In this document: positions 10,173-22,180 of the stretch, piece after piece
How the letters are laid out: every line of letters starts with the position of its first letter
How positions within the stretch are numbered: the first letter of the stretch is position 1
NCBI GenBank assembly: GCA_022559845.1
Contig: CM040118.1
Location: 265,755,519 to 265,819,518 of the forward strand
DNA length: 64,000 bases
Origin: Amorphophallus konjac
Lineage: Eukaryota; Streptophyta; Magnoliopsida; Alismatales; Araceae
Reading direction: 5' to 3'
Notes under the pieces: model-generated
The model's input: the letters and a program-made list of their open reading frames with translations, nothing else
Databases searched by the model: none
What the model was told of the DNA's origin: nothing
Program-made: the position numbers and the translations under genes

Positions 10173-12129
10173 AGCTTGTTTATGTTAACCCAAGGTTTGA
10201 CCAAGAGTTGATATTCCAATGATTCTAGACAAACCTTGATGATCTAGAACTTGTCATATTGCTTAAATTGAACTAAAAGAAATGGAAGTTAAGGAAAATA
10301 TCGTTATGCTGTCGATTTATTCTATAAGAATAACTTAGTTTAAATGTCATTCTTGATCTCATATATTCAAAATTGAAGCATTCATTCATTGATCTTAGTT
10401 ATCATGGAATTATTGGAAGTGCTATATTCTTGGCCATACTTTACTGTTATACTGCGTGGAAGTAGCTTAATTTATAACTGAAGATGCGATCGAGCACTGA
10501 TTGTGTTCAAGGGCTCTATGCTAGTCCCCTCAGCTGATTGCCGGAAACATACTATTTTATAAACCATGGGGTAAGATGCTACTGGCGTCGCATTACGCTG
10601 GGTGTCACGCCCCGGACCGATAGCAGCGGAACGTGTCGTTTGCTCGGAACGTGGCAGTTAAACAGTCGTGAATGATCAAGAGCAATCGCATAAGACCAAG
10701 ATAATTTTGAACAACAATAGAAATTTTATTTCTAATATGAATCTCTTACAAGAACTTGTTGTCCATCTTGGAGACTTCAACATAATGGAAAAGAAGATAA
10801 CGACATACTAACAGACTTAGACCAGATAACTGAATAAGAGACGATAAGTTAACTTAGCTAGACAATACTATCTAGACTCAAGAAAAAATAAAAGACTCGG
10901 GTTCACTAGTTTCCACAGCTCGCTTGCACACTTGCCCCGCCCGTGAGGGTCTCGGTCTTGCTAGCTACCTGCTTACCTGAAAATGTTGGAATAAAACGGA
11001 GTGAGCGAACGCTCAGTAGGAAATTATATCTCAAGTACTAGCGAGGGGTTTAAGTAATTACATTTTCATGAATGCAATAAAGCTATGCATGCTCGCATGA
11101 AACGACAAGATAGAGAGAATGTAATATCAGAGAAATAAGATGAACTAATCGTGAACTTTCAACAAGATACTTAAGATATTCAAGCAAGTACATTTAACAA
11201 GTCATGTCAAGAATTTTGGCTATCATGTATCAAGCAAGTAAATTACCCTTTTTCGGGCCACGCATTTCATGTCAAGGCAAGTACGATTTCAAGCACAAGA
11301 TTATTGTGGAATGTCCAATCTAGAAAGTAAAGTACTCGGTATAATGCCAGATACCTTATCATTTTAACTCCCATGGGCACAAGTACTTTCGGGTGCTCCC
11401 CCCAGGACCAGATCGGGCCCTATATGCGCAGGCATTTATCATGTGTTTTGACATCCACTCTTGTTTATATAGCCAATATAGAATTTCAATAATCAAGCTT
11501 GTAGATACGTATGACAACTTTGATGGAATAGAGTCCAAAATATGACAAAGGACATAGAATGGCGATAATAACGGTATAATCACGAGTTCGATAAAACTAG
11601 GTAGAATATGGTTCCCTTAACTTAGGTACCATGACAAATCAATATGGACATTCTTTATTTAGAATTGAGGTCCACACGAACAGTATATCAAAGGTAAGAT
11701 ACCCTCATTCTTATCATAGAATTGAGGTTTACAAGAACGACATGATATGGCATGATATCATCATCCCATTAAGAATTTCTTATGATATACTCTTTGTATA
11801 ATCATAAGGGCCGGTATACCATGTTTTCTTTAGATTGACATGGCAAAAACTGTGTAATGGGTTTTTAGGGTACAACCAGCTCAGTCGGCCTTGAGGGAAT
11901 CCAAGGCTACGAGGAGTCTTACGGAGGTCTCTATGACTAACTCGCTAGTCCAAAGGAACGGAATGTCCAATGGAGAGCTTGTATGTCAATGAGAGTTGAG
12001 TGTGATCGATAAATCAACATGAAACGTGGGACTATACTCACGGAATGGAGAATAGTGCCGATATATATATATAGGTATAATATATAAACCATCGGTTAGC
12101 AAATCAGAGGAAAAATCAGTTTACAGTAA

Positions 12130-13555
12130 AATAACGACTTAGGTCAAGTCGTGTCTCAAGTAATTAACGCCTAACTGAAGGGCGTTTACATATATTGCCA
12201 ATTTGCAGAATTTCCATTATTTCATTAATTTATCAAAACACGCCTTTACTGGGGGCGTTTCTTAAAAGTTGACGACTGCAGGGGCAGGCGTCTCATCATT
12301 TACATATTTGACAGGATATAATTATTCTCAGACATTTATCAAAAACGCGCCCTTGGAAGGGGCGTTACTTTCAAAAACGCGCCCTTGGAAGGGGCGTTAC
12401 TTTCCAATTCCACTTTACAGAATATGTGAATTTTAGGTTTTTAACAGATACACGCCCTAGAAAGGGGCGTTACTTTTAATGTTCACGCCTTGTACTGGGG
12501 CGTTAGAATATGGAAAACGACTTTGTCCAAGTCGTGAATTTCAAGGGATTTACGATATTTTAATAAATAATATTTCGAGAGACAGGAGACATGTCATGGC
12601 AGTAAAATTTAACAGGAATTCACAGAGTCATGCAAGATATTAAAAATCAATATTTCATATGTATTGTAATTTTTAAACAGATCAATTATTAATCACATGC
12701 GATTCTTATGAAATTAACGCCTGCGTAGAGGGCGTCAAATATTAAATTGACGACCACTGGCATGGTCGTTTCTTTTAAATTAGCGCCCTAATCAAGGGCG
12801 TTTCTTTCAAAATATTTCAGAAAACGCATGAAAACCATAATAATCATATGCATGACATGCTTATATATATATATATCTTGCATTAATTTCATTTGGGCTA
12901 CAGTAGCTTGAGAAAATCCTACCTTAGTATTGTCTGGATGAAGGACACGTGAAGAACTTGATAGGGAACAATACTCTATTTGTAACAGAGTCTTCTCGGA
13001 AGAAGAAAAGTTGATGCTGATGAAGGCTTCCCTAACCTGTATAGAAGAGAAAGAGATGAAGAGTCAGTAACTCTTCATATGATAGAAAGAAAAGAACGTT
13101 CAGTTCTTTACTCACCGTAGCAGACGATCGATCAAATAGGTTTAGGGTTTGACTGTCAAGGGTATTTATAGGATCTAGGGAAATCCTAATGGGCTAGAGT
13201 TATATTGGGAGTAATATATCCCTATTAGAGTCCTTGCCCTAGTAAACACTTACTAGATTAACATAATCCTTCCCTGGATAAGCTCCCGTGTCGAACGGAA
13301 CTCGAATGGAATTAACGACTTTGGTCAGGGCGTCGATTCTTAAATTGACGACCTGGTTAAGGTCGTTTATTAAAAAGCGCCTTTAGTTAGGGCGTTCCTT
13401 TGTTTAAAACACGCCCAAGATAGGGGCGTTTCTTGGCCTTACCATTTTTGACGTTGGAATTTGACGCCGTGTGATAAGGGCGTCACTTCTTGAGTCACGC
13501 CTTTACTAGAGGCGTTTATAATTTAAATAGCGCCTTTATCCAAGGCGTTATTTCC
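12130..13555. repeat. ACGMC/GKCGT dyad array in F
   Basis: About eighteen short inverted repeats occur in two groups (12130-12810 and 13313-13550). Forms include AACGACTT..AAGTCGT, ACGCGCCCTTGG..AGGGGCGTT, GACGACC..GGTCGTT and AGCGCC..GGCGTT. The arms vary but remain paired. C's two LTRs carry the same array. Confidence 0.82.
13162..13170 (-). promoter_or_regulatory. Candidate TATA box in F
   Basis: The minus strand reads TATAAATAC. The matching place in C's LTRs reads TATAAAGA (39878-39884 and 46594-46601). Its place about a third of the way into the minus-strand LTR fits a U3 promoter; function is inferred. Confidence 0.5.
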
Positions 13556-13648
13556 ATTTCACTCTTTTATTTGTTCATTCGTATATAATATATACTTTCC
13601 TTTTATTTCTAGGTATTTATACATATATACAGGTTTATGTTATGTACT

Positions 13649-13649
<1 letters not shown>

Positions 13650-13722
<73 letters not shown>
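13650..13722. repeat. (TA)n microsatellite in F
   Basis: A nearly pure TA run of about 70 bp follows GTG TATATA. It gives a spurious Ile-Tyr-rich open frame (13637-13861). C's LTRs lack it. Confidence 0.95.
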
Positions 13723-13723
<1 letters not shown>

Positions 13724-14257
13724 CCTATATGGGAGAAGATAATAAAACGTGTTAAAAAGCCCATTAAGCGTAAAATGATTGGGGTTGAGTTTGGGCCAAT
13801 GGAGCTTAGCATTAAAAATGTTAATCTTTTATCAAGGCCTAATAATTATATTTGTAACTAGTTATTTCTATTTGTTCCTTTACACAAGTTTACTTTGTTT
13901 GGAAGTCTTACTTGTTTATACGACTTATATCTTTTAATAACTTGCATGTATTTCCGTCTATGCATAAATAAGGCTCTTAAGACTATCTCTAAGGTTCTAT
14001 ACCTCATTGATTTGGTGTGGCTAGTTCTCACTTACATTGAGATCTTAGTAATCTTCTATTTAGAGATTTTATTGCTCATAAGTTCTTTAACTTTTATTAG
14101 TCTTTGTCCTAGGTATCAGAGGCAGGTTCGATCTGAGCAACCCCTTGGGAATATCACTTGACCATTTATTTATTTGAATAAACATTTTATACTTATAAGA
14201 GTAGGTATATCATTATGTATATTTTTATTCCTGTTCCAAAAATTACCGGGTGTTACA
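13723..14257 (-). other. F-specific LTR segment, no gene
   Basis: Together with the TA run this segment is absent from C's LTRs, which pass from their last dyad to the terminus in about 80 bp. It is AT-rich with no recognisable domain. It ends in the F terminus and the CTGGG duplication. A subfamily difference or an insertion in F's lineage would explain it; I see no target duplication that marks an insert. Confidence 0.6.
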
Positions 14258-14990
14258 CTGGGAGTACTATTTCTATAAATAAGTGAAGATCCACGGCACA
14301 ACATGACATTCTTGCTTGATAATCCATAGAAATTCACGAAGCACTTGCTCTTAAGCATAAGATGCTAAAGTGAGGAATATGTGGCTTGCTAGTACAATCT
14401 CGTTACATTCTTGTTCATGGAAGGCCAATATCATGTTCTTGTTATATTCTTGCTAGCTCATTCTTGATCATTCTATCTTACATGGTTATCTTGTTTCTAT
14501 TGATTTGATCGCATGATTGATTCGCATTCGCATGATTTTACCTTATTTCTTTAGAGCAAAAATGATAATCACTTTAATAGTGCCTTCATGTTGATGCGAA
14601 GATACCTACTGGGCAAGTGTGCTCATGACCTATTTTCCAATATTTTTCAGGAGATGGAAATAGTTCGGATTCGGATTATTCCAGTAGCGGATCCAAGAGC
14701 GATTAAAGATGAGTGAAGACTTAGGAAGTTTAAGTGTCTAGATTGAGTCAATGTAATTTTCCTATTTCTTGAGACTAGTAGAATGGAAATCAAATTAGTG
14801 ATTGTATCTTGAATATTGAGCATTATGAAATAAAGTTGAAGTTTGATTAAATCTTGTGCAATTGCATTTACTTGTGTGATTGTCTTACGCTCTGATTGAT
14901 TCTTGCTTGCGAGAGGCTTATCATGCCGGCTGTTCGCGCTCCCCGAGCGAGTCTTCCGCTGTAATAAAGGCTCGGGGCGTGACAGTTAAG

Positions 14991-15004
14991 TTGGTATCAG
15001 AGCC
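14991..15004 (+). promoter_or_regulatory. D primer binding site
   Basis: TTGGTATCAGAGCC lies 6 bp after the LTR end and is complementary to the 3' end of plant initiator Met-tRNA, the usual primer for reverse transcription in Ty3/gypsy and Ty1/copia elements. It fixes the LTR boundary and the strand of D. Confidence 0.93.
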
Positions 15005-15221
15005 TAAGTCTCAGGACTTAGGGAAAAGAGTCATGTCATAGGATAAGTCCAAGGTTAAGGACCCATACCTATGAACTAAGGAAGAAATTCCACACCCATG
15101 TGAGAATTGGGTAGAGCCCGGGATAAGCTAGCTAATTAGTTTAAGAATTATTTTGCTTATTCCAATATTCATGAGAAATAACAAGTTGTTATTTTCTCTC
15201 AGGTACCTTATTATTCTTATC

Positions 15222-16160
15222 ATGGCTCATCGCGTAGATTGGGACGGTATGCAACAAACTGTTGCCGACCTCACCCAAGCACTGCAAACTATAGCACAAG
15301 GTGGTGCGGGGGCAAGGGCAGGAGACCTTCATCATAATTTTCGGAGTCTAAATCCTCCGCGTTTCTATGGATCTTCCAATCCAGACAAAGCAGAAAATTG
15401 GATCGACGAGATGAATAGGATATTTGATGTTATTCAATGCACTGATCAGGAGAAAGTCCGTCTAGCTACGTTCCAATTAAACAAGGATGCTCGCACTTGG
15501 TGGAAATCGGTTCCGGCACCTCCAGCCGATGCGCCATCTACATGGAATGTTTTTCTCACTTTATTCCGTGCCAAATATTTCTTCGAGCATGTAAAGGAAA
15601 GGAAGGCTATGGAGTTTGCCTCCCTTCGTCAAGGGATGATGTCCGTGGCAGACTATGAGTTGCAGTTTTCAAGGCTAGCACCGTATGCACCACATTTGAT
15701 TAGTACAAACTTATTAGAAGCAAACCGATTTATGGACGGGTTACGGCCCGGTTTTATTCAACAACTGGGGACATAGAATATCCGCACTTATGTGGAGATG
15801 GTTCAAAGGGCATATCTATGCGAGAGGACCTTAGAGAAGGTCGAAAGGTTGAAAGGAAAGGAATAAGATTCTAGCCGGCGCCCTGATCGGCATTATAAGA
15901 AGGAGAAGTTCAGCATCACGGAACCATACAAAAGCCGTGATAATAAGAAAAGATCAAGGAACGGGAACGGTGGAAGTTCTCAAAAGAGTAGTAAAAAGGT
16001 GAAGGAAGAAAAGAAGCAAGTCACCTCGGTGTGCACCTTTTGTGAGAAATTCGGCCACTCGGCTGAAGAATGCTGGAAGCGCCTAGGTGCTTGTTTGCGT
16101 TGTGGGAGTAGGGAGCATCGTGTGCCAGATTGCCCCCTTATGAAAGACCAACCAAATAAT
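15222..16160 (+). pseudogene. gag: D gag (capsid and zinc knuckles), broken
   Basis: Start chosen at the ATG at 15222 (MAHRVDWDG), which corresponds to the MAAERAQW start in C. The capsid part (retrotransposon gag family) shows FRSLNPPRFYG, TFQLNKDARTWW and the MSVADYELQFSRLA region. Stops interrupt it at about 15774 and 15865; both fit CAG/CAA turned to TAG/TAA. After a basic region come two CCHC-type motifs, CTFCEKFGHSAEEC and CLRCGSREHRVPDC (about 16035-16135), expected to bind RNA during particle assembly. Family identity is clear; the gene cannot make full Gag without readthrough. Confidence 0.92.
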
Positions 16161-16169
16161 GGAGGACGT

Positions 16170-17660
16170 AGGAGGCAGGCTCGCCTCAATGCAGTTGTAG
16201 ATGAAGAAGAAGTGCCCAGGGATCAAAATGATGGGCTCATGGAAGGTACTCTTCAAATCTGTTCTCGTCCTGCAATCGTGCTATTTGATACTGGTGCTTC
16301 TCATTCTTTTGTCTCCACCACTTTTGCAAAAACTTTACCAACTGCATCAGTTCCCCTACCTTCAGATATCGCTATTACTACACCTTTAGGATCTGGAACT
16401 AAGCTTACCAACTATTATCCTGATTGTGAGGTAGTGGTAGAAGGACACAATCTCCCCGCCAACTTAGTATGCCTTGACATGAAAGGATATGATGCCATTT
16501 TAGGGGTAGATTGGCTTGTAGACCATGATGCTTATATCAACTGCCGAAATAGGATTATATCTTTCCGAAAACCCGGTCTTCCAAGATTTTCCTTTCTTGG
16601 CATCAAATATAAGAAGCATCCTACCATTATATCTTCTCTACACGCCTGCAAACTTATCTCGAAAGGATGTGAAGTTTTTCTTGCTTCAGTCATTGTCACC
16701 GAGTCTAAAGAAATTATCCTAGCAAACATTCCTATTGCAAATGAATTCCCGGACGTATTCCCATCTGAACTGACTAATTTACCACCTGAGAGGGAAGTAA
16801 ACTTTACCATTGCACTCATTCCAGGTGCAGCACATGTTTCTATAGCCCCTTACAGGATGTCCCCCACAGAACTCAAGGAATTAAAGAAGCAATTATAGGA
16901 ACTTCTAGACAAGGGTTTTATCAGACCTAGCACATCCCCTTGGGGTGCGCCGGTTCTATTTGTCAAGAAGAAGGATGGTTCTCTCAGGTTATGCATTGAC
17001 TACCGGCGATTGAATCAACTTACAATCAAGAACAAATACCCATTGCCGCGTATTGATGAGCTCTTCGATCAGCTTTCGGGAGCAGAATATTTTTCTAAGA
17101 TTGACCTAAGATCAGGTTATCATCAGCTTAGAATCAAAGAAGATGACATTTACAAATCGGCTTTTAGAAGTCGTTATGGCCATTATGAATTCGTGGTAAT
17201 GCCGTTTGGGTTAACTAATGCCCCAGCAGCATTCATGCAACTTATGAACAGTGTCTTCCAGCCATATTTAGATCAGTTCATCGTCGTCTTCATCGATGAT
17301 ATCCTGATATACTCCAAGACAAAAGAAGAACATGAAGAATATCTAAGGATAGCTTTGCAAACACTTAGAGAACACAAGCTATATGCCAAACTCAATAAGT
17401 GTGAATTCTGGCTCAAGGAAGTCTCATTCCTAGGCCACATTATTTCAAAAGAAGATATTGCTGTGGATCCTTCTAAGGTAGAAGCTGTCAGAGATTGGAG
17501 TCGACCAACGACTGTATCAAAAGTCAGAAGCTTTTTGGGTCTAGCAGGTTACTATAGAAGATTCATAAAGGACTTTTCAAATATCGCGGTTCCTTTAACT
17601 AGACTTACTAGAAAAGAAAATCCTTTTATCTGGTCGAAGGACTGTGAAAAGAGTTTTTAA
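16170..17660 (+). pseudogene. pol: D protease and reverse transcriptase, broken
   Basis: The aspartic protease shows VLFDTGASHSFVS (active-site DTG, about 16278) and later AILGVDWL. The frame is open to a TAG at 16896, again a likely former CAG. Reverse transcriptase follows: [25 protein letters not shown], then the catalytic FIDDILIYS (about 17290, the YXDD-box equivalent) and [12 protein letters not shown] in the connection. A TAA at 17658 breaks the junction to RNase H. It sits in one gag-pol reading unit, as is normal for chromoviruses. Confidence 0.92.
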
Positions 17661-17693
17661 AGTCTTAAGAATCATCTTACAACAGCCCCTGTT

Positions 17694-18131
17694 TTGTCGC
17701 TACCAATAGAGGGTGCTGGATTTGAAGTATATACGGATGCATCTGGAATTGGCATAGGATGTATCCTTATGCAAGATGGAAAGGTGATTTGCTATTCTTC
17801 AAGACAATTGAAACGTCACGAAGAGAATTATCCAGTACATGATTTGGAATTAGCAGCAGTTATATTCGCCTTGAAGATTTGGCGTCATTATCTTTATGGA
17901 GAGAAATTTACAATCTATTCAGACCACAAGAGCTTGAAATATCTATTTTCTCAAAAGGAGCTTAATATGAGGCAAAGAAGGTGGTTAGAACATCTCAAGG
18001 ACTTTGACTTTGCCATTCAATATCATCCTGGCAAGGCAAATGCTGTAGCGGATCCATTCAGCAGGAAACCAATGGGTATGTTATCAAGTCTCATGATTAG
18101 TATGACTAACCTTATTCCTCAATTTACTTAG
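17694..18131 (+). pseudogene. pol: D RNase H domain
   Basis: The segment begins after the stop at 17658. It contains [15 protein letters not shown] (first catalytic Asp), [20 protein letters not shown] (catalytic Glu region) and [12 protein letters not shown] (second Asp), then the [12 protein letters not shown] block and [17 protein letters not shown], the usual end of the Ty3/gypsy RNase H. A TAG ends the frame at 18129. RNase H removes the RNA strand during reverse transcription. Confidence 0.92.
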
Positions 18132-18189
18132 TTAAATCTAGATGTTGACATTAAGGAAGAAGATTGCTTCATAGCAAATATCCGAGCTC

Positions 18190-19643
18190 AACCAACATTG
18201 ATTGAGGATTTGGCCAAGTTACAAGAGGATGACCCAATTTTACTGGAAATTAAGGCCAATATTGAACAAAGACCAGATTTTTCTATATCCGAAGATGGAA
18301 GAATGCTATTCAAGGGCCGAATGTGTATACCCGATCATGAAGATACAAAGAAATTGATCTTAGAGGAAGCACATAAATCAAAGTATACCATTCATCCAGG
18401 AGGTACAAAAATGTATCAGGATCTCAAAAGAAACTTTTGGTGGCCCAATATGAAGAGGGAAGTAGCTGACTTCGTATCTCGGTGTCTCACATGTCAACAA
18501 GTGAAGGCGGAACATTTCAGACCCTCAGGTAAATTACATCTCTTAAGTATCCCAGAATGGAAATGGGAAAGCATAGGAATGGATTTCATTATGGGACTAC
18601 CTAAGACAAGAGGTGGACACGATGGAATATGGGTAATTATAGACCGATTGACTAAATCTGCACATTTCATACCAATAAAAAGTCGATGGTCTGTAGATAT
18701 TCTAGCAGCACTATACATAAAAGAAATTGTCAAGTTACATGGAGTCCCTGTCGCTATTGTATCAGATAGAGATCCCCGATTCACATCACAATTCTGGAAG
18801 AGCCTACAACATTCACTTGGGACTAGATTGAATTTTAGCACCGCTTTCCATCCACAAACTGATGGTCAAACAGAAAGGACAAATCAAGTGGTATAAGATA
18901 TGCTCAGGGCTTGTGTCATTGATTTTGGAGGAAGTTGGCATGATCACTTGCCTTTGGTAGAATTTGCATATAACAACAGCTATCAAGCAAGCATACAAAT
19001 GGCACCTTTTGAAGCTCTATATGGGAAAAGTTGTCGATCACCAATATGTTGGAATGAAATAGGGGAAAGATAATTTCTAGGCCCCGATTTAATCAGGGAT
19101 TCTACAGAGAAAATCAAGCTCATTCAGGAAAGGATGAAAATGGCACAAGATAGGTAGAAATCTTATGCTGACAATCGAAGGCGCGACTTAGAATTTTAAG
19201 TAGGAGAACATGTATATCTAAAGGTTTCTCTGGGTCGTGGTATTCGAAGATTTGACATTAAAGGAAAGCTAACTCCAAGATTTATCGGTCCATTTGAAAT
19301 CCTCGAAAGGATCGGTGAAGTGGCTTATAAATTGACTTTGCCACCACAGGTAGAAAGAGTTCATGACGTACTTCACGTCTCGATGCTGAAGAAGTATGTG
19401 TATGATCCAGATCACATTATCACTTATGACAACCTGGAGATTCAGAAGGACTTGACATATGAACAAACACCAATGAAGATTTTGGAACGAGAAGTACGTC
19501 AACTCAGAAATAAGGTCATTCCTATGGTGAAGATTCAATGGAAGAAAGCATGGCCTTATGAAGCAACATGGGAAATCGAATCAGCTATGAAGAAAAGATT
19601 CCCGGAATTATTTAATTGTAAGTACACTCTCCTCAATCCATGA
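18190..19643 (+). pseudogene. pol: D integrase with C-terminal chromodomain, broken
   Basis: The HHCC zinc-binding part (HKSKYTIHPGGTKMYQDL to CLTCQQVK) comes first. The core shows GMDFIMGLP and VSDRDPRF around the first two acidic residues, and FHPQTDGQTERTNQ before the catalytic Glu. Stops follow at 18894, about 19071, 19156 and 19197; most fit CAR to TAR, but the one at 18894 looks like a changed Glu codon, near or at the catalytic position. The last open stretch has the GPF domain-like IGPFEILERIGEVAY and a chromodomain (VKIQWKKAWPYEATWE..PELF, about 19525-19610). Such chromodomains steer chromoviruses to heterochromatin. Confidence 0.92.
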
Positions 19644-19670
19644 ATTGAATTTGGGGACCAAATTCTTCTA

Positions 19671-19682
19671 AGTGGGGGAGGG
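19671..19682 (+). promoter_or_regulatory. D polypurine tract
   Basis: AGTGGGGGAGGG lies directly before the 3' LTR. It is the expected primer for plus-strand DNA synthesis and sets the LTR start at 19683. B and C have the same tract on the minus strand (35143-35158 and 40347-40362). Confidence 0.9.
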
Positions 19683-22180
19683 TGTGGACCCCCAAAATTT
19701 ATAAAAGTAATTTCTAGATATTTAAATAATATTCTGGCATTAATTGGGCTAAATAATCAATATAAGGCCAAAATTGTGTTAATCAATTAACCCAACCCAC
19801 TTAATTGAAGTCCAAAAGGGTTTAGGACCTAGACAATTAGGTTTGGCCCATATTCTAGAAGGTATTTAAGCCTATCCACGAATATTAAGGATAAATATTA
19901 ATAATATAAGATAATGATTTGGATAATTAACAAAAGAGTTTTTATAAATTGAAACTCTAAGCTACGATGACTATAACAGTCTATCGTAAGACCGCCACAT
20001 CCATGTAACGCATGGGCACTCGACCGTTACATCCTGTTAGTTCCGTAAGTGAAGGGACTCATGAAAAGATTGGAACTTGATGTTCCTATCCACTATGGAT
20101 CGACTTGGGAAGAATTGTAAAAATTCTAAGGACTCTTAGAGATTAGGATTTGATGAAATAAGGACTCTAAACTCGATCTAATCCTCAAACCCTAGCCCAA
20201 ACTCTATAAATAGGGCATAGTTCTGAACTGTGCGACCCTTACTTTTTGGACGTAAAGAAGTAAGGTAAGGAGTCATTATCTCAGGTAAGTTCTTTAGAAT
20301 AATTTATTTACAATACTTTAGACTAACTCCCCTCCGAATTTCACATCTTTAGGTCAAGAGGGCGTGGAGTTAGAGCCTAAAGAAGTTGCTGAAAAAGTCA
20401 CAAGAGAAGGAAGGGATCTAGGGCAAGGTTCTCAACCAAATTCAGGAACTACAGTCTAAGTAAGAGGTAGGTTATCTCATGAACGGCAAAAACAGCATGA
20501 TCGGACTAAAAGCCCTCTGGTTTGATTGAATTCCATGCATTATAGAGTATTGATTTCATGTTTTATTTGTTCTATGCACATCATGCACCTCTTAGCCAAA
20601 TTAAGAAATTAAAACATGACTATTCATCTATTCATGATTACCTATGTATGTAGATGGCCTTACTTCGTTAACATGACTAGAAACTCATCATGTTTTGATA
20701 AAAGACATGATGTGAGTTGATCTCTTAGTTTCTATGATTATTTTCTGTTAACAGAAACTGTAACGCACTAGCATAGGACCGTCACTTTCAAGTAACGGCC
20801 CTACGACAGACCGTTACACACTTTGTGGTATTTGAGTTGCACGGTTGGTTCTAACGCGCTTGGACAGACGCGTTACAATCATGTAACGGCTGGGTCCTGA
20901 CCGTCACTTTCACTGTGACGCCCCATCTCCAGACCGTTATATCCTGTGTTCTGTCAACCCTATGACTGAATACAACCTGCCAATCTTATTATGGTTAAAA
21001 CCTAGTTACCTAAGTTTTAAACCTAATCATGTGATTTTAAGGATATTTGATTATTCATGATAGGTATTGCATGTTTTATCATCACTTCTACTTAAGTTAT
21101 GTTAAACAAAATTCTATAGTTTTGTACTATAAAGCATGACTTTTTAACATTGTATTGACGGAGATTTTATCATGATTTTCACATTGATTATACATATCTC
21201 TCTTTGTCAATAGAGTCAATTCTATACGTACATGGCACATATTCCGGTATGTTGTCATTAGTTCACACTTTGCACTATAGGAACACAATCTTGGACATGA
21301 GGAGCTCTCTATTGGATAATCCTTCCAATGGACTAGGAGATCATTGTTTCAAGGCCTCTGTAATTCTCCGCGAGCTTGGGATTCTCACTGGGACGCCGAG
21401 TTGGTTGTACCAATGAAATCCCATTAATTAGAACACTCTATAGTGATTTTGATTCTTGAAATTTAACGGCCTTGAACTGGACCGTCAGGCTCACGTAACG
21501 GCCCAGTGCCAGACCGTCACATTCCTCTGAGTCTATTTTTATCTTTCTGGACTCGGATCACTATAACGGCCCATCACTGGCGCGTTACATAATGTAACGG
21601 CCCATCAAATGACCGTTACATAGCTTGTTTATGTTAACCCAAGATTTGACCAAGGGTTGATATTCCAATGATTCTAGACAAACCTTGATGATCTAGAACT
21701 TGTCATATTGCTTAAATTGATCTAAAAGAAATGGAAGTTAAGGAAAATACCGTTATGCTGTCGATTTATTCTATAAGCATAACTTAGTTTAAATGTCATT
21801 CTTGATCTCATATATTCAAAATTGAAGCATTCATTCATTGATCTTAGTTATCATGGAATTATTGGAAGTGTTATATTCTTGGCCATACTTTACTGTTATA
21901 CTGTGTGGAAGTAGCTTAATTTATAACTGAAGATGCGATCGAGCACTGATTGTGTTCAAGGGCTCTATGCTAGTCCCCTCGGCTGATTGCCGGAAACATA
22001 CTATTTTATAAACCATGGGGTATGATGCTACTGGCGTCGCATTGCGCTGGGAGTACTATTTCTATAAATAAGTGAAGATCCACTGCACAACATGACATTC
22101 TTGCTTGATAATCCACAGAAATTCACGAAGCACTTGCTCTTAAGCATAAGATGCTAAAGTGAGGAATATGTGGCTTGCTA
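19683..22180 (+). mobile_element. Element D 3' LTR, truncated
   Basis: It starts TGTGGACCCCC and follows D's 5' LTR closely, with a TATAAATAG box at 20205-20213 and the same dyads. At the place of F it has only the empty CTGGG site. It stops at GTGGCTTGCTA (22180), where the 5' LTR goes on for about 590 bp more. The next base belongs to element E's family. Confidence 0.93.

Larger units (their letters stand above)
10602..14257 (-). mobile_element. Element F: solo LTR of C type
   Basis: F starts TGTCACGCCCCGG and ends GGGTGTTACA, with the 5-bp duplication CTGGG on both sides (10597-10601, 14258-14262). D's 3' LTR holds the empty site near 22048. Much of F (about 10990-13550) matches C's LTRs, in the same orientation. 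At 3656 bp it is about 560 bp longer than C's LTRs because its last ~700 bp differ and contain a (TA)n run. There is no internal region, so it is a solo LTR left by LTR-LTR recombination. Confidence 0.92.
8234..14984 (+). mobile_element. Element D 5' LTR (interrupted by F)
   Basis: It starts TGTAGAGCCCC and ends CTCGGGGCGTGACA, just before the primer site. Without F and its duplicated 5 bp it is about 3.09 kb. It matches 19683-22180 closely (about 2 % difference by eye). A TATAAATAG box is at 8756-8764. TAACGG..CCGTTA dyads occur at 8520-8590, 9310-9490 and 10010-10172. A module containing GCCTGGGATTCCCACTGG at 9925-9942 recurs in H. Confidence 0.93.
8234..22180 (+). mobile_element. Element D: Tekay-like Ty3/gypsy, plus strand, 3' end lost
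   Basis: D has a 5' LTR (8234-14984, containing solo LTR F), primer site, a broken gag-pol region, a polypurine tract and a 3' LTR (19683-22180) that lacks its last ~600 bp. It lies in B's left LTR after position 51801 of the partner. The right-hand target duplication is gone, because D's end was deleted together with about 1.2 kb of B's LTR and the left part of E. Confidence 0.92.

Noticed and set aside
13637..13861. Ile-Tyr-rich open frame as a membrane peptide gene
   Set aside because: It is a (TA)n microsatellite in solo LTR F.
14991..15004. TTGGTATCAGAGC sites (also at 26093, 27306, 43948, 49535, 57628) as tRNA gene fragments
   Set aside because: Each lies just inside an LTR end in the right orientation. 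They are primer sites; no cloverleaf surrounds them.
15222..19643. An endogenous pararetrovirus as source of the reverse transcriptase
   Set aside because: Integrase, chromodomain, LTRs, primer site and polypurine tract are all present, and no movement protein or coat motif is seen. This is a Ty3/gypsy element.
8234..22180. The F-containing LTR of D as two separate elements
   Set aside because: The CTGGG duplication and the empty site in D's 3' LTR show one LTR interrupted by F.
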